Made by a program: the position numbers and the translations under genes. Positions 43,999 through 52,316 of a DNA stretch of 64,000 nt are shown piece after piece. The notes beneath the pieces were generated by a model. It was not told the DNA's origin. It saw only the letters and a program-made list of their open reading frames with translations, and searched no databases. This DNA is from Paenibacillus glycanilyticus NBRC 16618 (lineage in GTDB: Bacteria > Bacillota > Bacilli > Paenibacillales > Paenibacillaceae). Position 1 is the stretch's first letter. Each line of letters opens with the position of its first letter. Location of the stretch: the NCBI RefSeq assembly GCF_004000805.1, contig NZ_BILY01000008.1, positions 62,001-126,000 on the forward strand. Reading direction: 5' to 3'.

Positions 43999-45863
43999 AA
44001 GGTCATTCCCCCCTGCTTGGATTGAATCGGAAGTTTAATGGACACCGTTGTTCCTTCGCCTGGAACGCTGTCCACCGTAATGCCGTAAGCAGCGCCATAG
44101 CGTAATTTGAGCCGTTCGTTCACATTTCTCAGACCGATGCCGCGGCCTTCCCATACCGGCATTTGCTCCGCATCGAGCATGCTTCGCAGCCGCTGCAGCG
44201 CTTTCTCATCCATGCCGCTGCCCTCGTCTTTGACGATAAAATATTGATCTCCGCCAGCTTGCCTATAACCGATTGAAATAACTAAGTCTCCCGTCTGTTC
44301 GTCGTACGCATGATTAATCGCATTCTCAACGATTGGCTGGAAAAGCAGCTTCATCACTTCGATTTTCCCAACCGCGGGATCCTCCGGCAGCTTTAAGGAA
44401 TACCTCGTTCCGTAACGATAGCTTAAAAGCTGCATATACATTCTTAAATGCTCCCATTCCTGCTCAGCCTGTACGGTCTCGCTTCCGGCATGAATGCTGT
44501 AGCGGAGCTGCTGCCCGAGCAGCTGCACCATCTGCCCTACTTCCGGATCATCATTAATGACCGCAGTCATCCGAATCGATTCAAGCGTGTTATAAATGAA
44601 ATGAGGATTGATCTGACGCTGCAGACTCTCCAGCTCGATTTGTTTCTTGCGCTGCTCGATCCGGTAAATATCGTCAATTAAAGAGACAATGCGTGACATC
44701 ATCCGGTTAAATGCGTTACCCACCATGCCTACTTCATCACGTCGCTTGATGGGGAACATCACATCCAGCTTCCCGGACTGAACCTGCTTCATCAGCTTAA
44801 CGAGCGAGCGCAGCGGTTTGGTTAACGCGAAAATAGTGATAAGAGAGATGACAAGCGCCAGACACATCGTGGAAATGGCAGCCGCCGTCGTATAATTGCG
44901 TGTTCGCAATGCCTCGGACTTAAGCTGCTTCTCCGGGATTGAGATCAGCATCAGCCAACCGGATACCTCCGATTTGCGGTATATGACCAGCTGCGAATGA
45001 TCCTTGTCTCCGATATGGAAGCTGCCTTCTTTGCCGGTTACCTGCTTAAGCAGCTCATTATCCGATAGATTTTGCAGCAAGTATTTTTGCTCACTGTCAT
45101 AAATGACGTTCTTCTGCTCATCCAGGATGAGCGTTGTTCCATGCGTCGTCGCATCCAAATCTCGCACAATATTTGTAATGACCGAAATGTTCGCATCAAC
45201 GGCGATGAGTCCGATAGGGTTATAGGATTTATCAATGATTTCGCGGACAACCGTAAATACATACTGCTTGCGGTTAACCGTGGTCACTTCCTGCGTGCTG
45301 ACCAGCACAGGCTTGCCATTCGCTTCATCCGCAATTTGCTGCCAGTTTCCATAATAGTCGTTTAGATTCGATCGTACGCCCCCGCTCTTTATCACATAAT
45401 AGGGATTGCCATAACGGTCGAACAAATAGATGTTGCTTGTACCCTCTTTAATATTGTTCATGAAATAGATGCTGCTCTCGATCTTGCGCTGAATCTTAAG
45501 CCTGACCGTATCATCCGCTGCCGTTTTGTCCGTTAATGTCCCTTTCGCTTCAAGCTCCTTTGCGTAATAGTCGTTGGACTGTTTCAACCCGGCTTGGATC
45601 TCGTCCAAATAAGACGGGATTATCGAAATTTTTTTCATATCCACCGTGTAATCGTCCAGCTTGCCAATCATCTTATCGGTGAGCTCCGATGCATAAGATA
45701 CCGTGTTCCTTTCAATCGTTTGCGTGTATCGCTGCGCGGACAATAAAGTAAGCAAAGCTATGGGAACCAGAATAAGCAGGACAAAAACGATTAAGAGCTT
45801 CGCTTCCATCCGCGTTGACGGCCACTCGGTCCATATTCGCAAACGGGAACTCCATTTACTCAA
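43995..45863 (-). CDS. YesM-type sensor histidine kinase of locus III
   Basis: 622 aa. Transmembrane helices near residues 20-45 and 318-340 bracket a large dCache-like sensor region (about 270 residues). A HAMP domain follows. The phospho-acceptor motif is QINPHFIYNTLES (His at about 421), then PIVENAINHAY and the lid DEGSGM. It starts at a TTG with AAAGGAG 8 nt upstream. It lies 30 nt after the LacI-family gene and in the same operon. Confidence 0.92.
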   Translation of the reverse strand: MSKWSSRLRIWTEWPSTRMEAKLLIVFVLLILVPIALLTLLSAQRYTQTIERNTVSYASELTDKMIGKLDDYTVDMKKISIIPSYLDEIQAGLKQSNDYYAKELEAKGTLTDKTAADDTVRLKIQRKIESSIYFMNNIKEGTSNIYLFDRYGNPYYVIKSGGVRSNLNDYYGNWQQIADEANGKPVLVSTQEVTTVNRKQYVFTVVREIIDKSYNPIGLIAVDANISVITNIVRDLDATTHGTTLILDEQKNVIYDSEQKYLLQNLSDNELLKQVTGKEGSFHIGDKDHSQLVIYRKSEVSGWLMLISIPEKQLKSEALRTRNYTTAAAISTMCLALVISLITIFALTKPLRSLVKLMKQVQSGKLDVMFPIKRRDEVGMVGNAFNRMMSRIVSLIDDIYRIEQRKKQIELESLQRQINPHFIYNTLESIRMTAVINDDPEVGQMVQLLGQQLRYSIHAGSETVQAEQEWEHLRMYMQLLSYRYGTRYSLKLPEDPAVGKIEVMKLLFQPIVENAINHAYDEQTGDLVISIGYRQAGGDQYFIVKDEGSGMDEKALQRLRSMLDAEQMPVWEGRGIGLRNVNERLKLRYGAAYGITVDSVPGEGTTVSIKLPIQSKQGGMTL

Positions 45864-45892
45864 ATTGTCATCTCCTTTAACCGGCTGACCGG

Positions 45893-46954
45893 TTAGCCGC
45901 CCACCGGAAGCGCTGTCGACTCGCGTATGATGAATTCTCCTGCAAGCAATATTTTTTCCTGAAGACTATCCGGATGCTCCAATCTTCTAAGAAGCATCTC
46001 CACGGCCCGGCGGCCGATTGCTTCCTTCTGGACATTAACGGTGCTCAGCGTAGGCTTGGCCCATGCGGCATCCTCGATGTTATCAAAGCCCGTAACGGAG
46101 CATTGTCCGGGAACCTGTACCGACAGCTTGCCCAGCACGGTCATCATGCAAATGGCTATGGAATCGTTCGCGCAGACAAAGGCGGTTGGAAGCCGATGCT
46201 CGTTAACCAGCTCTTTCACAATGACTTCCAGAGCCTCGGTGATCTCACTCCGATTCCCGCCTTCAAAGGTAAGAAGTCCTTCCTCCTGATTAAGAGGCAG
46301 CCCATGCTCCTCCATCATTGTACGGTAACCGATATAGCGGTCAACGAAGCTGCGCGAATAGCGGGTATTGCCGACAAATTGCAGCTTGGTGTGACCGCAG
46401 CCAATCAAATAATTGGTGACGCGTCTCGTGCATTCCATATTATTCATGAATAGAACATCCGAAGGAATAAGCGGGTCCTCGTGATCGACGAGAACAAACG
46501 GAATGCCGAGATTCCGAATTTCGAGCAGCATTTTGGAAGCAATATAACCGACGCCAATGATGCCCAGAACGCCATTCGGATTAATGAGATTCGAGAAGTT
46601 GTCCTTGAAATTCTCGGTAACGACCAGGGCGCTTATATCGCGGTCGGCGAGCTCCTCCGTAACGCCGTCCATAATCCGTCCCCAGAAATAGGAGTCCCGC
46701 GTCTGGAACCTAACTTTCGGTACGAGTAAAATGACCGTATCCCGAGTATTGGTTATGAAGGATGCCGGTTTATTCCGTTTCGCGGCGGTATTCGTTTGTT
46801 TATTGACAAAATAACCAAGCTGGGTGGCAACGCTTACAATTTTGTCCCTCGTTTCCGCGCTAACGCCCGGCTTCCCCGAAAGCGCTTTGGATACCGCGAA
46901 TTTCGAAACGCCAAGATGATCGGCGATTTGCTGCATCGTAACTTTAATAACCAT
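45893..46954 (-). CDS. LacI-family transcriptional regulator
   Basis: About 353 aa. The N-terminal helix-turn-helix is VTMQQIADHLGVSKFAVSKA with the hinge-helix stretch following it. The remainder is a periplasmic-binding-protein-like effector domain (FVCANDSIAICMMTVLGK, VTGFDNIEDAAWAKPTLSTV). It is the first gene of the regulator operon lacI-kinase-response regulator, so locus III has both a LacI regulator and a two-component system. A self-operator is likely at 46989-47002. The start is uncertain between GTG 46966 and ATG 46954; neither has an ideally spaced ribosome site. Confidence 0.88.
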   Translation of the reverse strand: MVIKVTMQQIADHLGVSKFAVSKALSGKPGVSAETRDKIVSVATQLGYFVNKQTNTAAKRNKPASFITNTRDTVILLVPKVRFQTRDSYFWGRIMDGVTEELADRDISALVVTENFKDNFSNLINPNGVLGIIGVGYIASKMLLEIRNLGIPFVLVDHEDPLIPSDVLFMNNMECTRRVTNYLIGCGHTKLQFVGNTRYSRSFVDRYIGYRTMMEEHGLPLNQEEGLLTFEGGNRSEITEALEVIVKELVNEHRLPTAFVCANDSIAICMMTVLGKLSVQVPGQCSVTGFDNIEDAAWAKPTLSTVNVQKEAIGRRAVEMLLRRLEHPDSLQEKILLAGEFIIRESTALPVGG

Positions 46955-46988
46955 GGGTTTGAGCACATCCTTTTGGCTGAATTAGCTG

Positions 46989-47052
46989 TATAAGCGTTAT
47001 CATAACACAACTTTTGTTAGGTAAAAATGAATTTGTTTGTGCTAACAAACAA
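46989..47052 (-). promoter_or_regulatory. Promoter and LacI/CcpA-type operator of the regulator operon
   Basis: TATAAGCGTTATCA (plus strand 46989-47002) fits the cre/LacI operator consensus with one mismatch and overlaps a minus-strand -10 TATGAT (47004-46999). Upstream at about 47033-47052 is an inverted repeat TTGTTTGT-4-ACAAACAA that contains GTTAGCA, a heptamer also present at the edge of the 26-bp elements of this locus. Confidence 0.5.
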
Positions 47053-47079
47053 GAAAAATGCACGTACAGATGTACGTGC
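47053..47079 (-). terminator. Terminator after the 140-aa hypothetical gene
   Basis: GCACGTAC pairs with GTACGTGC around AGAT, followed on the minus strand by five T. Confidence 0.85.
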
Positions 47080-47085
47080 CGGGTT

Positions 47086-47508
47086 TTAGTTCACTATAGT
47101 AATTTCGTAAGCACCGATAAGATGGTCGCTCAAAAATCGAGTCCACACTTCAATTTCCTGCCCATTTGTTAAATCATCAACGGAGGCAATTTGTCTTTTC
47201 CCATCGCTTTTCTTTTTGAAAACAATCGTATCTTTTGTAACGACGAACCCTTTGGGTGCTTCTAAGGCCTTGTCCACGGACTCCCCTTGAAAAGTTATAG
47301 ATCCTTCAAAATCAACAAAATCGATTTCTTTTTTAGACATCTGCAATTCGCTTATCGATCCTACTGACAACCAATGTTCGTCATCAGGCGCTGGGGTCCT
47401 CTTATCTTGGTAATAGAGAAAACCAAATACGGACAACCCCGCTGCCAACACAATGATGATTAGTGTTATTATAGTTTTTGAATTTAATCCTCTCTGAGGA
47501 TAACCCAT
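47086..47508 (-). CDS. Hypothetical membrane-anchored protein
   Basis: 140 aa. It is not recognised. One N-terminal membrane helix (TIITLIIIVLAAGLSVFGF) is followed by an outside domain of about 105 residues with a small beta-barrel-like pattern (FVVTKDTIVFKKKSDGKRQI). It overlaps the end of the upstream gene by 25 bp, so the two form an operon, closed by a terminator 7 nt later. A cell-surface role is likely from topology only. Confidence 0.7.
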   Translation of the reverse strand: MGYPQRGLNSKTIITLIIIVLAAGLSVFGFLYYQDKRTPAPDDEHWLSVGSISELQMSKKEIDFVDFEGSITFQGESVDKALEAPKGFVVTKDTIVFKKKSDGKRQIASVDDLTNGQEIEVWTRFLSDHLIGAYEITIVN

Positions 47509-48146
47509 TTACCGTCCTCCCATACCATGGCATAGTTTGGATCAATTATGGAACCGTCCTTCATAAAGTAGAATACTTTTATCAATTTCATATTAGAATT
47601 GTTGATTTGTAACCACTCTTTTAAGGCTTCGGCTCTATTGTCAGGATCGTTTTGTATCCATAATATTTTTTCAACCTTATCCCGCTGCTTGTAAAATGAA
47701 GTTAGAACGCCCTTCCTGTCCAACTCAGCGAATTTTGCCTCGTCGTTCTTCTGCATAGCCTCAAACAAGCCCGTAATAGTCGATGCTATTTCTAATGGAA
47801 CGGAACTATCAACAACAGGCGTCTGATCTCCAAACAACTGCGTTACATTAGTGGAAACCATTGCATCTGCATGTTGTAATTGTTCGTTTAACACCTTATT
47901 TTTTTCTTCATATGCCTTTCTTTCCAATTCTAAATGGTAAGTTACCTTCAGAATCTCTTTCTTCTTAGTATCCATTTCGCTTTTGGTTGAGCTGATTTCT
48001 TCTTCTTTCTCTTTTAATTCCCGATTCGATTCATTTAATTGTAATCGGAGGATTTCGATTTTTTTGTTCTGTGCCAAGAAAATGGAGATTAGCACGGCAG
48101 CAAGCGAAACAGTGATCAACCAAGCTTTTTTAGTTATTTCCATCAC
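47484..48146 (-). CDS. Hypothetical membrane-anchored coiled-coil protein
   Basis: 220 aa. It is not recognised. A membrane helix at residues 7-25 is followed by a charged coiled coil (about 30-90) and then a globular C-terminal domain of about 110 residues ending in AMVWEDGKWVILRED. The ending resembles the small DUF4878/SnoaL-like domains of lipoproteins, but this is not firm. It is coupled by overlap to the 140-aa gene. Confidence 0.7.
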   Translation of the reverse strand: MMEITKKAWLITVSLAAVLISIFLAQNKKIEILRLQLNESNRELKEKEEEISSTKSEMDTKKKEILKVTYHLELERKAYEEKNKVLNEQLQHADAMVSTNVTQLFGDQTPVVDSSVPLEIASTITGLFEAMQKNDEAKFAELDRKGVLTSFYKQRDKVEKILWIQNDPDNRAEALKEWLQINNSNMKLIKVFYFMKDGSIIDPNYAMVWEDGKWVILRED

Positions 48147-48207
48147 ACCCTTTGGCTCACGAATATTTATTATCGATTGGGCGGAATCCCCAAATTGGCA
48201 TAGCTGC

Positions 48208-48276
48208 TTAAACCCCAGAACTGAATAATGCTATGCAAGCAATACCTACTAATCCAACTTTTATATATAGACTCAC
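48208..48276 (-). CDS. Possible 22-aa hydrophobic peptide
   Basis: A GTG start follows GGAGG at a 5-nt spacing. The peptide is short and hydrophobic (KVGLVGIACIALFSSGV at its end). It lies upstream of the coiled-coil protein gene in the 48147-48484 gap. It may be a leader peptide or chance; only the ribosome site supports it. Nothing else but a hairpin (48408-48440) is seen in this gap. Confidence 0.3.
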   Translation of the reverse strand: MSLYIKVGLVGIACIALFSSGV

Positions 48277-48407
48277 TCTCCCCTCCTAATCATTTTGTTG
48301 TAGATAGACGCAAAGTAAACGAAATATGTTTCCAAAAATGTTTAAAAATACATGATATATAGTTACTGTTATAGCCAAAGAATTGCGATATGTTTCCTAA
48401 TGAAAAA

Positions 48408-48440
48408 AACCGTAGACAGTCATAAAAACTGCCTACGGTT
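48408..48440. terminator. Bidirectional terminator hairpin
   Basis: AACCGTAGACAGT pairs with ACTGCCTACGGTT (one mismatch) around a 7-nt loop, with T runs on both strands. Confidence 0.8.
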
Positions 48441-48484
48441 TTCTTTAGTTTTTTAGGAGGTAAACCTAACTCACCAATGTATGC

Positions 48485-48664
48485 TTAGTTATTCTTGCTC
48501 GTATTCTTATCTCTAAAAGAACCAACGATTCCAGTAATAAGTCCAACAATGCCAATAGTAAGTCCATACCCGCCAGCTTCATTATAAGCTAGTAAAATAA
48601 CTGCTCCGAACACGGTTAGTTGAATGCCGAGCAGTTGGATTTGAACTAACCATCGGTAGCTTAA
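48485..48664 (-). pseudogene. Small two-helix membrane protein frame without a start codon
   Basis: An open frame of 59 codons starts right after a stop and ends at TAA (48487-48485). It encodes two hydrophobic helices (LLGIQLTVFGAVILLAY, then LTIGIVGLITGIVGSF) and a charged tail typical of real small membrane proteins. It has no ATG, GTG or TTG at its 5' end. An ATG at 48668 lies in another frame that stops after 25 codons. A frameshift near the start is the simplest explanation. Confidence 0.4.
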
Positions 48665-49050
48665 TCATTAGTTATTTTTGCGTTTATTGCAATACGCTTT
48701 AAATGATTTAATAACCGATCACTATAAGAGTAGAGTATTATATTTTCATTTCCTTTATATACGTAGATAGTTGTTCGGTCCCATCGTTTAGTTCTTGTAA
48801 TTAGAGATATCTCTTCAATTCTCCATCTTTTAGTCCTTTTGAAATAGGTATGATACATCAAGTAATCATTAGTTAACTCTACATATGATAGTTTGCCTAA
48901 CCCAAATAGTATAAATGCCATGCCACCGATGATTGATGAAATGCCGGCTATGACCCCAACGATTGTATGCTCGGTTATAGGTAATATTGCTAAGCAAATG
49001 AATAGAAATCCCAAAAAGACATTTTTTTTACTTGGAGTATAAATTTCCAC
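48661..49050 (-). CDS. Hypothetical membrane protein, PH-domain-like
   Basis: About 129 aa. Two membrane helices (NVFLGFLFICLAILPI and the IVGVIAGISSIIGGMAFILFG segment) are followed by a soluble beta-rich domain (LSYVELTNDYLMYHTYFKR and onwards) resembling bacterial PH-like domains. A GTG at 49050 has AAGGAG 6 nt upstream and is preferred over the ATG at 49089, which lacks a ribosome site. The function is unknown. Confidence 0.6.
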   Translation of the reverse strand: MEIYTPSKKNVFLGFLFICLAILPITEHTIVGVIAGISSIIGGMAFILFGLGKLSYVELTNDYLMYHTYFKRTKRWRIEEISLITRTKRWDRTTIYVYKGNENIILYSYSDRLLNHLKRIAINAKITND

Positions 49051-49194
49051 AGCCTTCTCCTTATCTCTTTGTCGGACTAATTTTATCATGAATTATTGAG
49101 CTGAATCCGGTATATCCAAATGATCGGAGTTGGTCAAATCCTAATTCCTTTTAGACCTCATTGTAACATTTATCCATTACAACTGCCCAGTATC

Positions 49195-49228
49195 GAAAGA
49201 AAAGCTACCGATCTTATACCGGCAGCTT
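49195..49228 (-). terminator. Terminator after the HAD phosphatase
   Basis: A 9-bp stem with one wobble (49202-49210 with 49220-49228) ends in TTTTCTTT on the minus strand. The remaining gap up to 49313 shows no gene. Confidence 0.7.
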
Positions 49229-49313
49229 CATCTTTTAATCTATTAAATTATCGTTCTCCATTCATTCCGCAGATCTAAATGAGTTCTTTCGCCATAGACA
49301 GCTTCGCTCCTGT

Positions 49314-49889
49314 TCAAGCCTTAATCCGCTTGTTCGAGGTAAGTTGTTCATTCAAGCGTTCCGCCAGCTCCACAAGCGCAAGCGGCTCTTCAATTATGTA
49401 ATCCGGTCGTTCCGCGGGATCCAGCGATGTTTTCGGATAGCGCGAGGTCCAGTTTAAATGCACGCTTGTAATACCTTCCTGATTAGCTCCCCTGACGTCC
49501 CGCGACAGATTATTGCCAACCATAATGATCCTCTCCTTGTCCTGCTCGCCAAGCTCCATCGCACCCATAGCCGCTCTAAACATGCGCGGACTCGGCTTCT
49601 CTACCTTCAACTGCTCGGAGTAGATCAGTACTTCGAAGTAATCGTATAGGCCGTTTACCGAGAGCAAATTTTTGAACGATTGGGCTAAACCGTCAGCTAC
49701 GATCGCCAGTCGATAACCACGCTCTGCCAATAATCTAACCATCTCATCGGCACCGGGAATAACTTTTCCCTCTATGACCGTGCCATGCTCATCGCGTACC
49801 TCCGTACCTTCATCGATAATCGTATCCCCGCAGTCTAGAAAAATAATAAGTTCCTTCACTTCATTGTTTTTCGTCTGTTCCCCGTTCAT
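49314..49889 (-). CDS. HAD-superfamily phosphatase-like protein
   Basis: 191 aa. Motif I is [12 protein letters not shown]: the first Asp (D19) is present, but the position of the second catalytic Asp of DxD is Gly. A cap region and motif III/IV-like segments follow ([31 protein letters not shown]). This is the HAD-IA group. The variant motif raises doubt about normal phosphatase activity. The start ATG at 49889 overlaps the stop of the broken transporter ATPase gene (ATGA). It is usual for such enzymes to follow sugar or peptide transport genes. Confidence 0.82.
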   Translation of the reverse strand: MNGEQTKNNEVKELIIFLDCGDTIIDEGTEVRDEHGTVIEGKVIPGADEMVRLLAERGYRLAIVADGLAQSFKNLLSVNGLYDYFEVLIYSEQLKVEKPSPRMFRAAMGAMELGEQDKERIIMVGNNLSRDVRGANQEGITSVHLNWTSRYPKTSLDPAERPDYIIEEPLALVELAERLNEQLTSNKRIKA

Positions 49890-50462
49890 GCCCTTGCTCC
49901 CCTCAATGTCATTTGTTCCGCGTAATGGCAAGCCGCCATATGGTTGTCTCCGATTTCCCGCAATGCGGGCACTTCTTTCATGCATCTTTCCGTCTTGTAT
50001 GCGCAGCGAGGATGAAAGTGGCAGCCGCTTGGCGGATTCGCCGGATTCGGTACCTCCCCTTCCAAGACCCATCTCCACCACCTTGCCCAAGTGCATGACG
50101 GCCACGCGGTCAGAAATATTCTCCACGATCGACAGATCGTGCGAGATGAATATATAAGTGATTTTATATTGCTCCTGCAGATCCTTCAACAGATTAATGA
50201 TTTGGGCTTGAATCGACACGTCCAGCGCAGATACGGCTTCATCGCATACGATCAGCCTCGGCTGGGTAATGAGCGCCCGTGCAATAGCGATCCGCTGCCG
50301 CAGCCCGCCGGAAAAAGCATACGGATAACGTTTAAGATAGCTGACGGTTAAGCCCGTTTTCTCCGCGATCGCCGACACATTCCGTTCCACCTCCGACTTG
50401 GGCAGTTTAAAGTTGCAGTAAACGCCATGCCTTACTTGCGTGAGATTAAATTTCTCTTTCAA
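49886..50462 (-). pseudogene. Degraded oligopeptide ABC transporter ATPase (OppF/DppF-like)
   Basis: The frame retains the ABC signature [15 protein letters not shown], Walker [13 protein letters not shown] and the switch His ISHD. The Walker A region is missing: the N-terminal ~190 residues are gone. After KVVEMG the reading frame breaks. In the next frame the family's C-terminus continues with [16 protein letters not shown] and then [14 protein letters not shown]. About 35 residues at the junction are missing, so there was an internal deletion plus frameshift. The second-frame stop TGA overlaps the HAD start. It cannot form an active ATPase. Confidence 0.85.
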
Positions 50463-50464
50463 AC

Positions 50465-50488
50465 AAAAAAACTCCCGGAAAGGGAGTT
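50465..50488 (-). terminator. Terminator of the locus IV transport operon
   Basis: AACTCCC pairs with GGGAGTT around a 5-nt loop, followed by five T on the minus strand. It sits at the truncated 5' edge of the ATPase pseudogene. Confidence 0.85.
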
Positions 50489-50512
50489 AAGATGCAAAAT
50501 GCATAATCAGGA

Positions 50513-51337
50513 TTATCCTTTGACTGCCCCTTCCGTAATGCCTTGAATGATCCACCGCTGGAAGAACGCGAAAATCAGGACAATCGGAATCGACGAAAGG
50601 ATCAGGGATGCAAGAATAAGCGCCCAGTCCCGGCTGTATTTGCCGAAGAACATGTTGATCGTCAGAACAAGCGTATATTGACGGTAATCGTTCAAGAGCA
50701 GCACCGGCAGCAGGAAGTCATTCCACAGCCAAAGCAAGTTCAGCACAACAATCGTAAACGTAATGGGCAGGAGCAACGGGAAAATGATCAGGAAGAACCC
50801 TTTCCACTCGCCGCAGCCGTCCATGCTCGCGGATTCGTCCAGCTCCCGGGGGATGCCTTTAACGAAACCGTGATAGAGGAAAATCGCCATATTGACGCCG
50901 AGCCCGGCGCAGACGACTCCGAGGCCAAGGGGCGAACCCTGCAGCCCGAGATCGCGAGCCATCTTAGTCAGCGTAACCATGATCGTCTGGAACGGAATAA
51001 GCATGGACGCGACGAACAGCATGAAAATCCAGCTGCTCAGCCTACTTCTGGTGCGGGACAGCTTATAACCAGCCAAAGAGCTGCACGCAACGATGCCTAC
51101 GATGCCCGTTACAGTTACGATGACGGTATTCCAGCCGCTTCGGAGCATGTTCGCTTTCTTGAATGCTTCCGTGTAATTATCGAATTTCAATGCAGACGGC
51201 AAGCCCAACACGGAGTTGTATACTTCACCCTCCGACTTGAATGAATTGACGATAGCCATGTAGATCGGGAAAAGAAAGTATACCGCCAGAACGGCAAGCA
51301 CGGCCCAGGCCAGAACGGAATAGATGCGTCTGCTCAT
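50513..51337 (-). CDS. ABC sugar permease, MalG type
   Basis: 274 aa, six membrane helices. The EAA loop is DESASMDGCGEWKGFFLII (DGCG in place of DGA). The C-terminus WIIQGITEGAVKG is typical. It overlaps the upstream permease by 4 nt. It is the last gene of the locus IV operon. Confidence 0.92.
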   Translation of the reverse strand: MSRRIYSVLAWAVLAVLAVYFLFPIYMAIVNSFKSEGEVYNSVLGLPSALKFDNYTEAFKKANMLRSGWNTVIVTVTGIVGIVACSSLAGYKLSRTRSRLSSWIFMLFVASMLIPFQTIMVTLTKMARDLGLQGSPLGLGVVCAGLGVNMAIFLYHGFVKGIPRELDESASMDGCGEWKGFFLIIFPLLLPITFTIVVLNLLWLWNDFLLPVLLLNDYRQYTLVLTINMFFGKYSRDWALILASLILSSIPIVLIFAFFQRWIIQGITEGAVKG

Positions 51338-52230
51338 GCTTCCACCTCGCGCTTCTTCATCATCGATACTTGAATCATGGTGATGACGAGAATGATCAGG
51401 AACAGGATGATTGCTTTGGCGCTGGCATAGCCGTACCGGTTATTGCCTTGGTATGCTTCCTCGAGAATATTCATCGTGATGACCTGAGTTCCCCGTCCCG
51501 GACCTCCCCCGGTTAAGGCATAGACCAGATCATATACCTTGAACGAGCTGTTTAAGGTTAGGAAGATACAGATCGTCAATGCGTGAGCGATCAGCGGCAG
51601 CGTGATGTACCTCAGCATACGGAATGGCGTTGCCCCGTCGATGATTGCCGCTTCCTTCAGGTGTAAGGGAATCCCCTGGATGGCCGACATGTAAATCAGC
51701 ATCAGCGTGCCGACCCCGCCCCATAAGGATACGAGCAGAATCGACCAGAACGACACCTGAGGATCGCCGAGCCAGGACAGATTGAGGAATTTGAATACGG
51801 CGTACTCGGACAGGGCCGGAATAACCTTCGAAAAGACGAATACCCACATAAACGTACTAATAATGACGCTCAGCATGTTCGGCATAAAGAAAATCGTCCG
51901 GAACAGCCCTTTGGCCCGCGTACGGGATTCAATGAGTATCGCCAGCAGCAGGGCGACCACGTTCTGGAAGACGACCGCGAAGATCACATACTTGGCGGTA
52001 AACCAAATAGCCGAACGGAAGTAACGGTCATCCCTCAGCGCCTCGACGAAATTTTGAATGCCGACGAAGCCGTAGGTCTTGTTCAGTCCGTTCCAATCCG
52101 TGAAGCTGTAGTACGAGCCTTGGAGCATCGGGATAACCAGAAAAAGCAGATAAAGCACGAAGGCGGGCAGCACGAACAAAATGAGAGAAAAAGTCGCTTT
52201 GTAGCGTCGGCTCGTCATGATTGCATTCAC
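51334..52230 (-). CDS. ABC sugar permease, MalF type
   Basis: 298 aa, six membrane helices. The EAA loop is KEAAIIDGATPFRMLRYIT. The conserved FKVYDLVYALTGGGPG motif lies near the C-terminus. It is separated from the binding-protein gene by an 86-nt gap with a GC-rich hairpin. It forms the importer with the MalG-type permease. Confidence 0.92.
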   Translation of the reverse strand: MNAIMTSRRYKATFSLILFVLPAFVLYLLFLVIPMLQGSYYSFTDWNGLNKTYGFVGIQNFVEALRDDRYFRSAIWFTAKYVIFAVVFQNVVALLLAILIESRTRAKGLFRTIFFMPNMLSVIISTFMWVFVFSKVIPALSEYAVFKFLNLSWLGDPQVSFWSILLVSLWGGVGTLMLIYMSAIQGIPLHLKEAAIIDGATPFRMLRYITLPLIAHALTICIFLTLNSSFKVYDLVYALTGGGPGRGTQVITMNILEEAYQGNNRYGYASAKAIILFLIILVITMIQVSMMKKREVEA

Positions 52231-52251
52231 TCCTTAGGGAAGACATACCCC

Positions 52252-52286
52252 GCTCCCGCTTGCCCCAGAGGAGGCCTTGCGGAAGC
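52252..52286 (-). other. Intercistronic GC-rich hairpin
   Basis: GCTCCCGC pairs with GCGGAAGC (one mismatch) with further weak inner pairing. It has no T tract. It lies between the binding-protein and permease genes, where such hairpins often protect the upstream mRNA and raise binding-protein levels. Confidence 0.4.
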
Positions 52287-52316
52287 AGGATACGCTCGTT
52301 TTGATCCGGGTTCGGG

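Noticed and set aside
49314..50462. One 382-aa ABC ATPase-HAD fusion protein
   Set aside because: The true ATPase C-terminus is found in another frame and stops at the HAD start, and HAD has its own ATG. The in-phase reading is an accident of the deletion.
50543..51244. Plus-strand open frame of 233 codons over the permease gene
   Set aside because: It is antisense to a clear permease, low in complexity (rich in E, R, Q, H, N), and has no ribosome site or family pattern.
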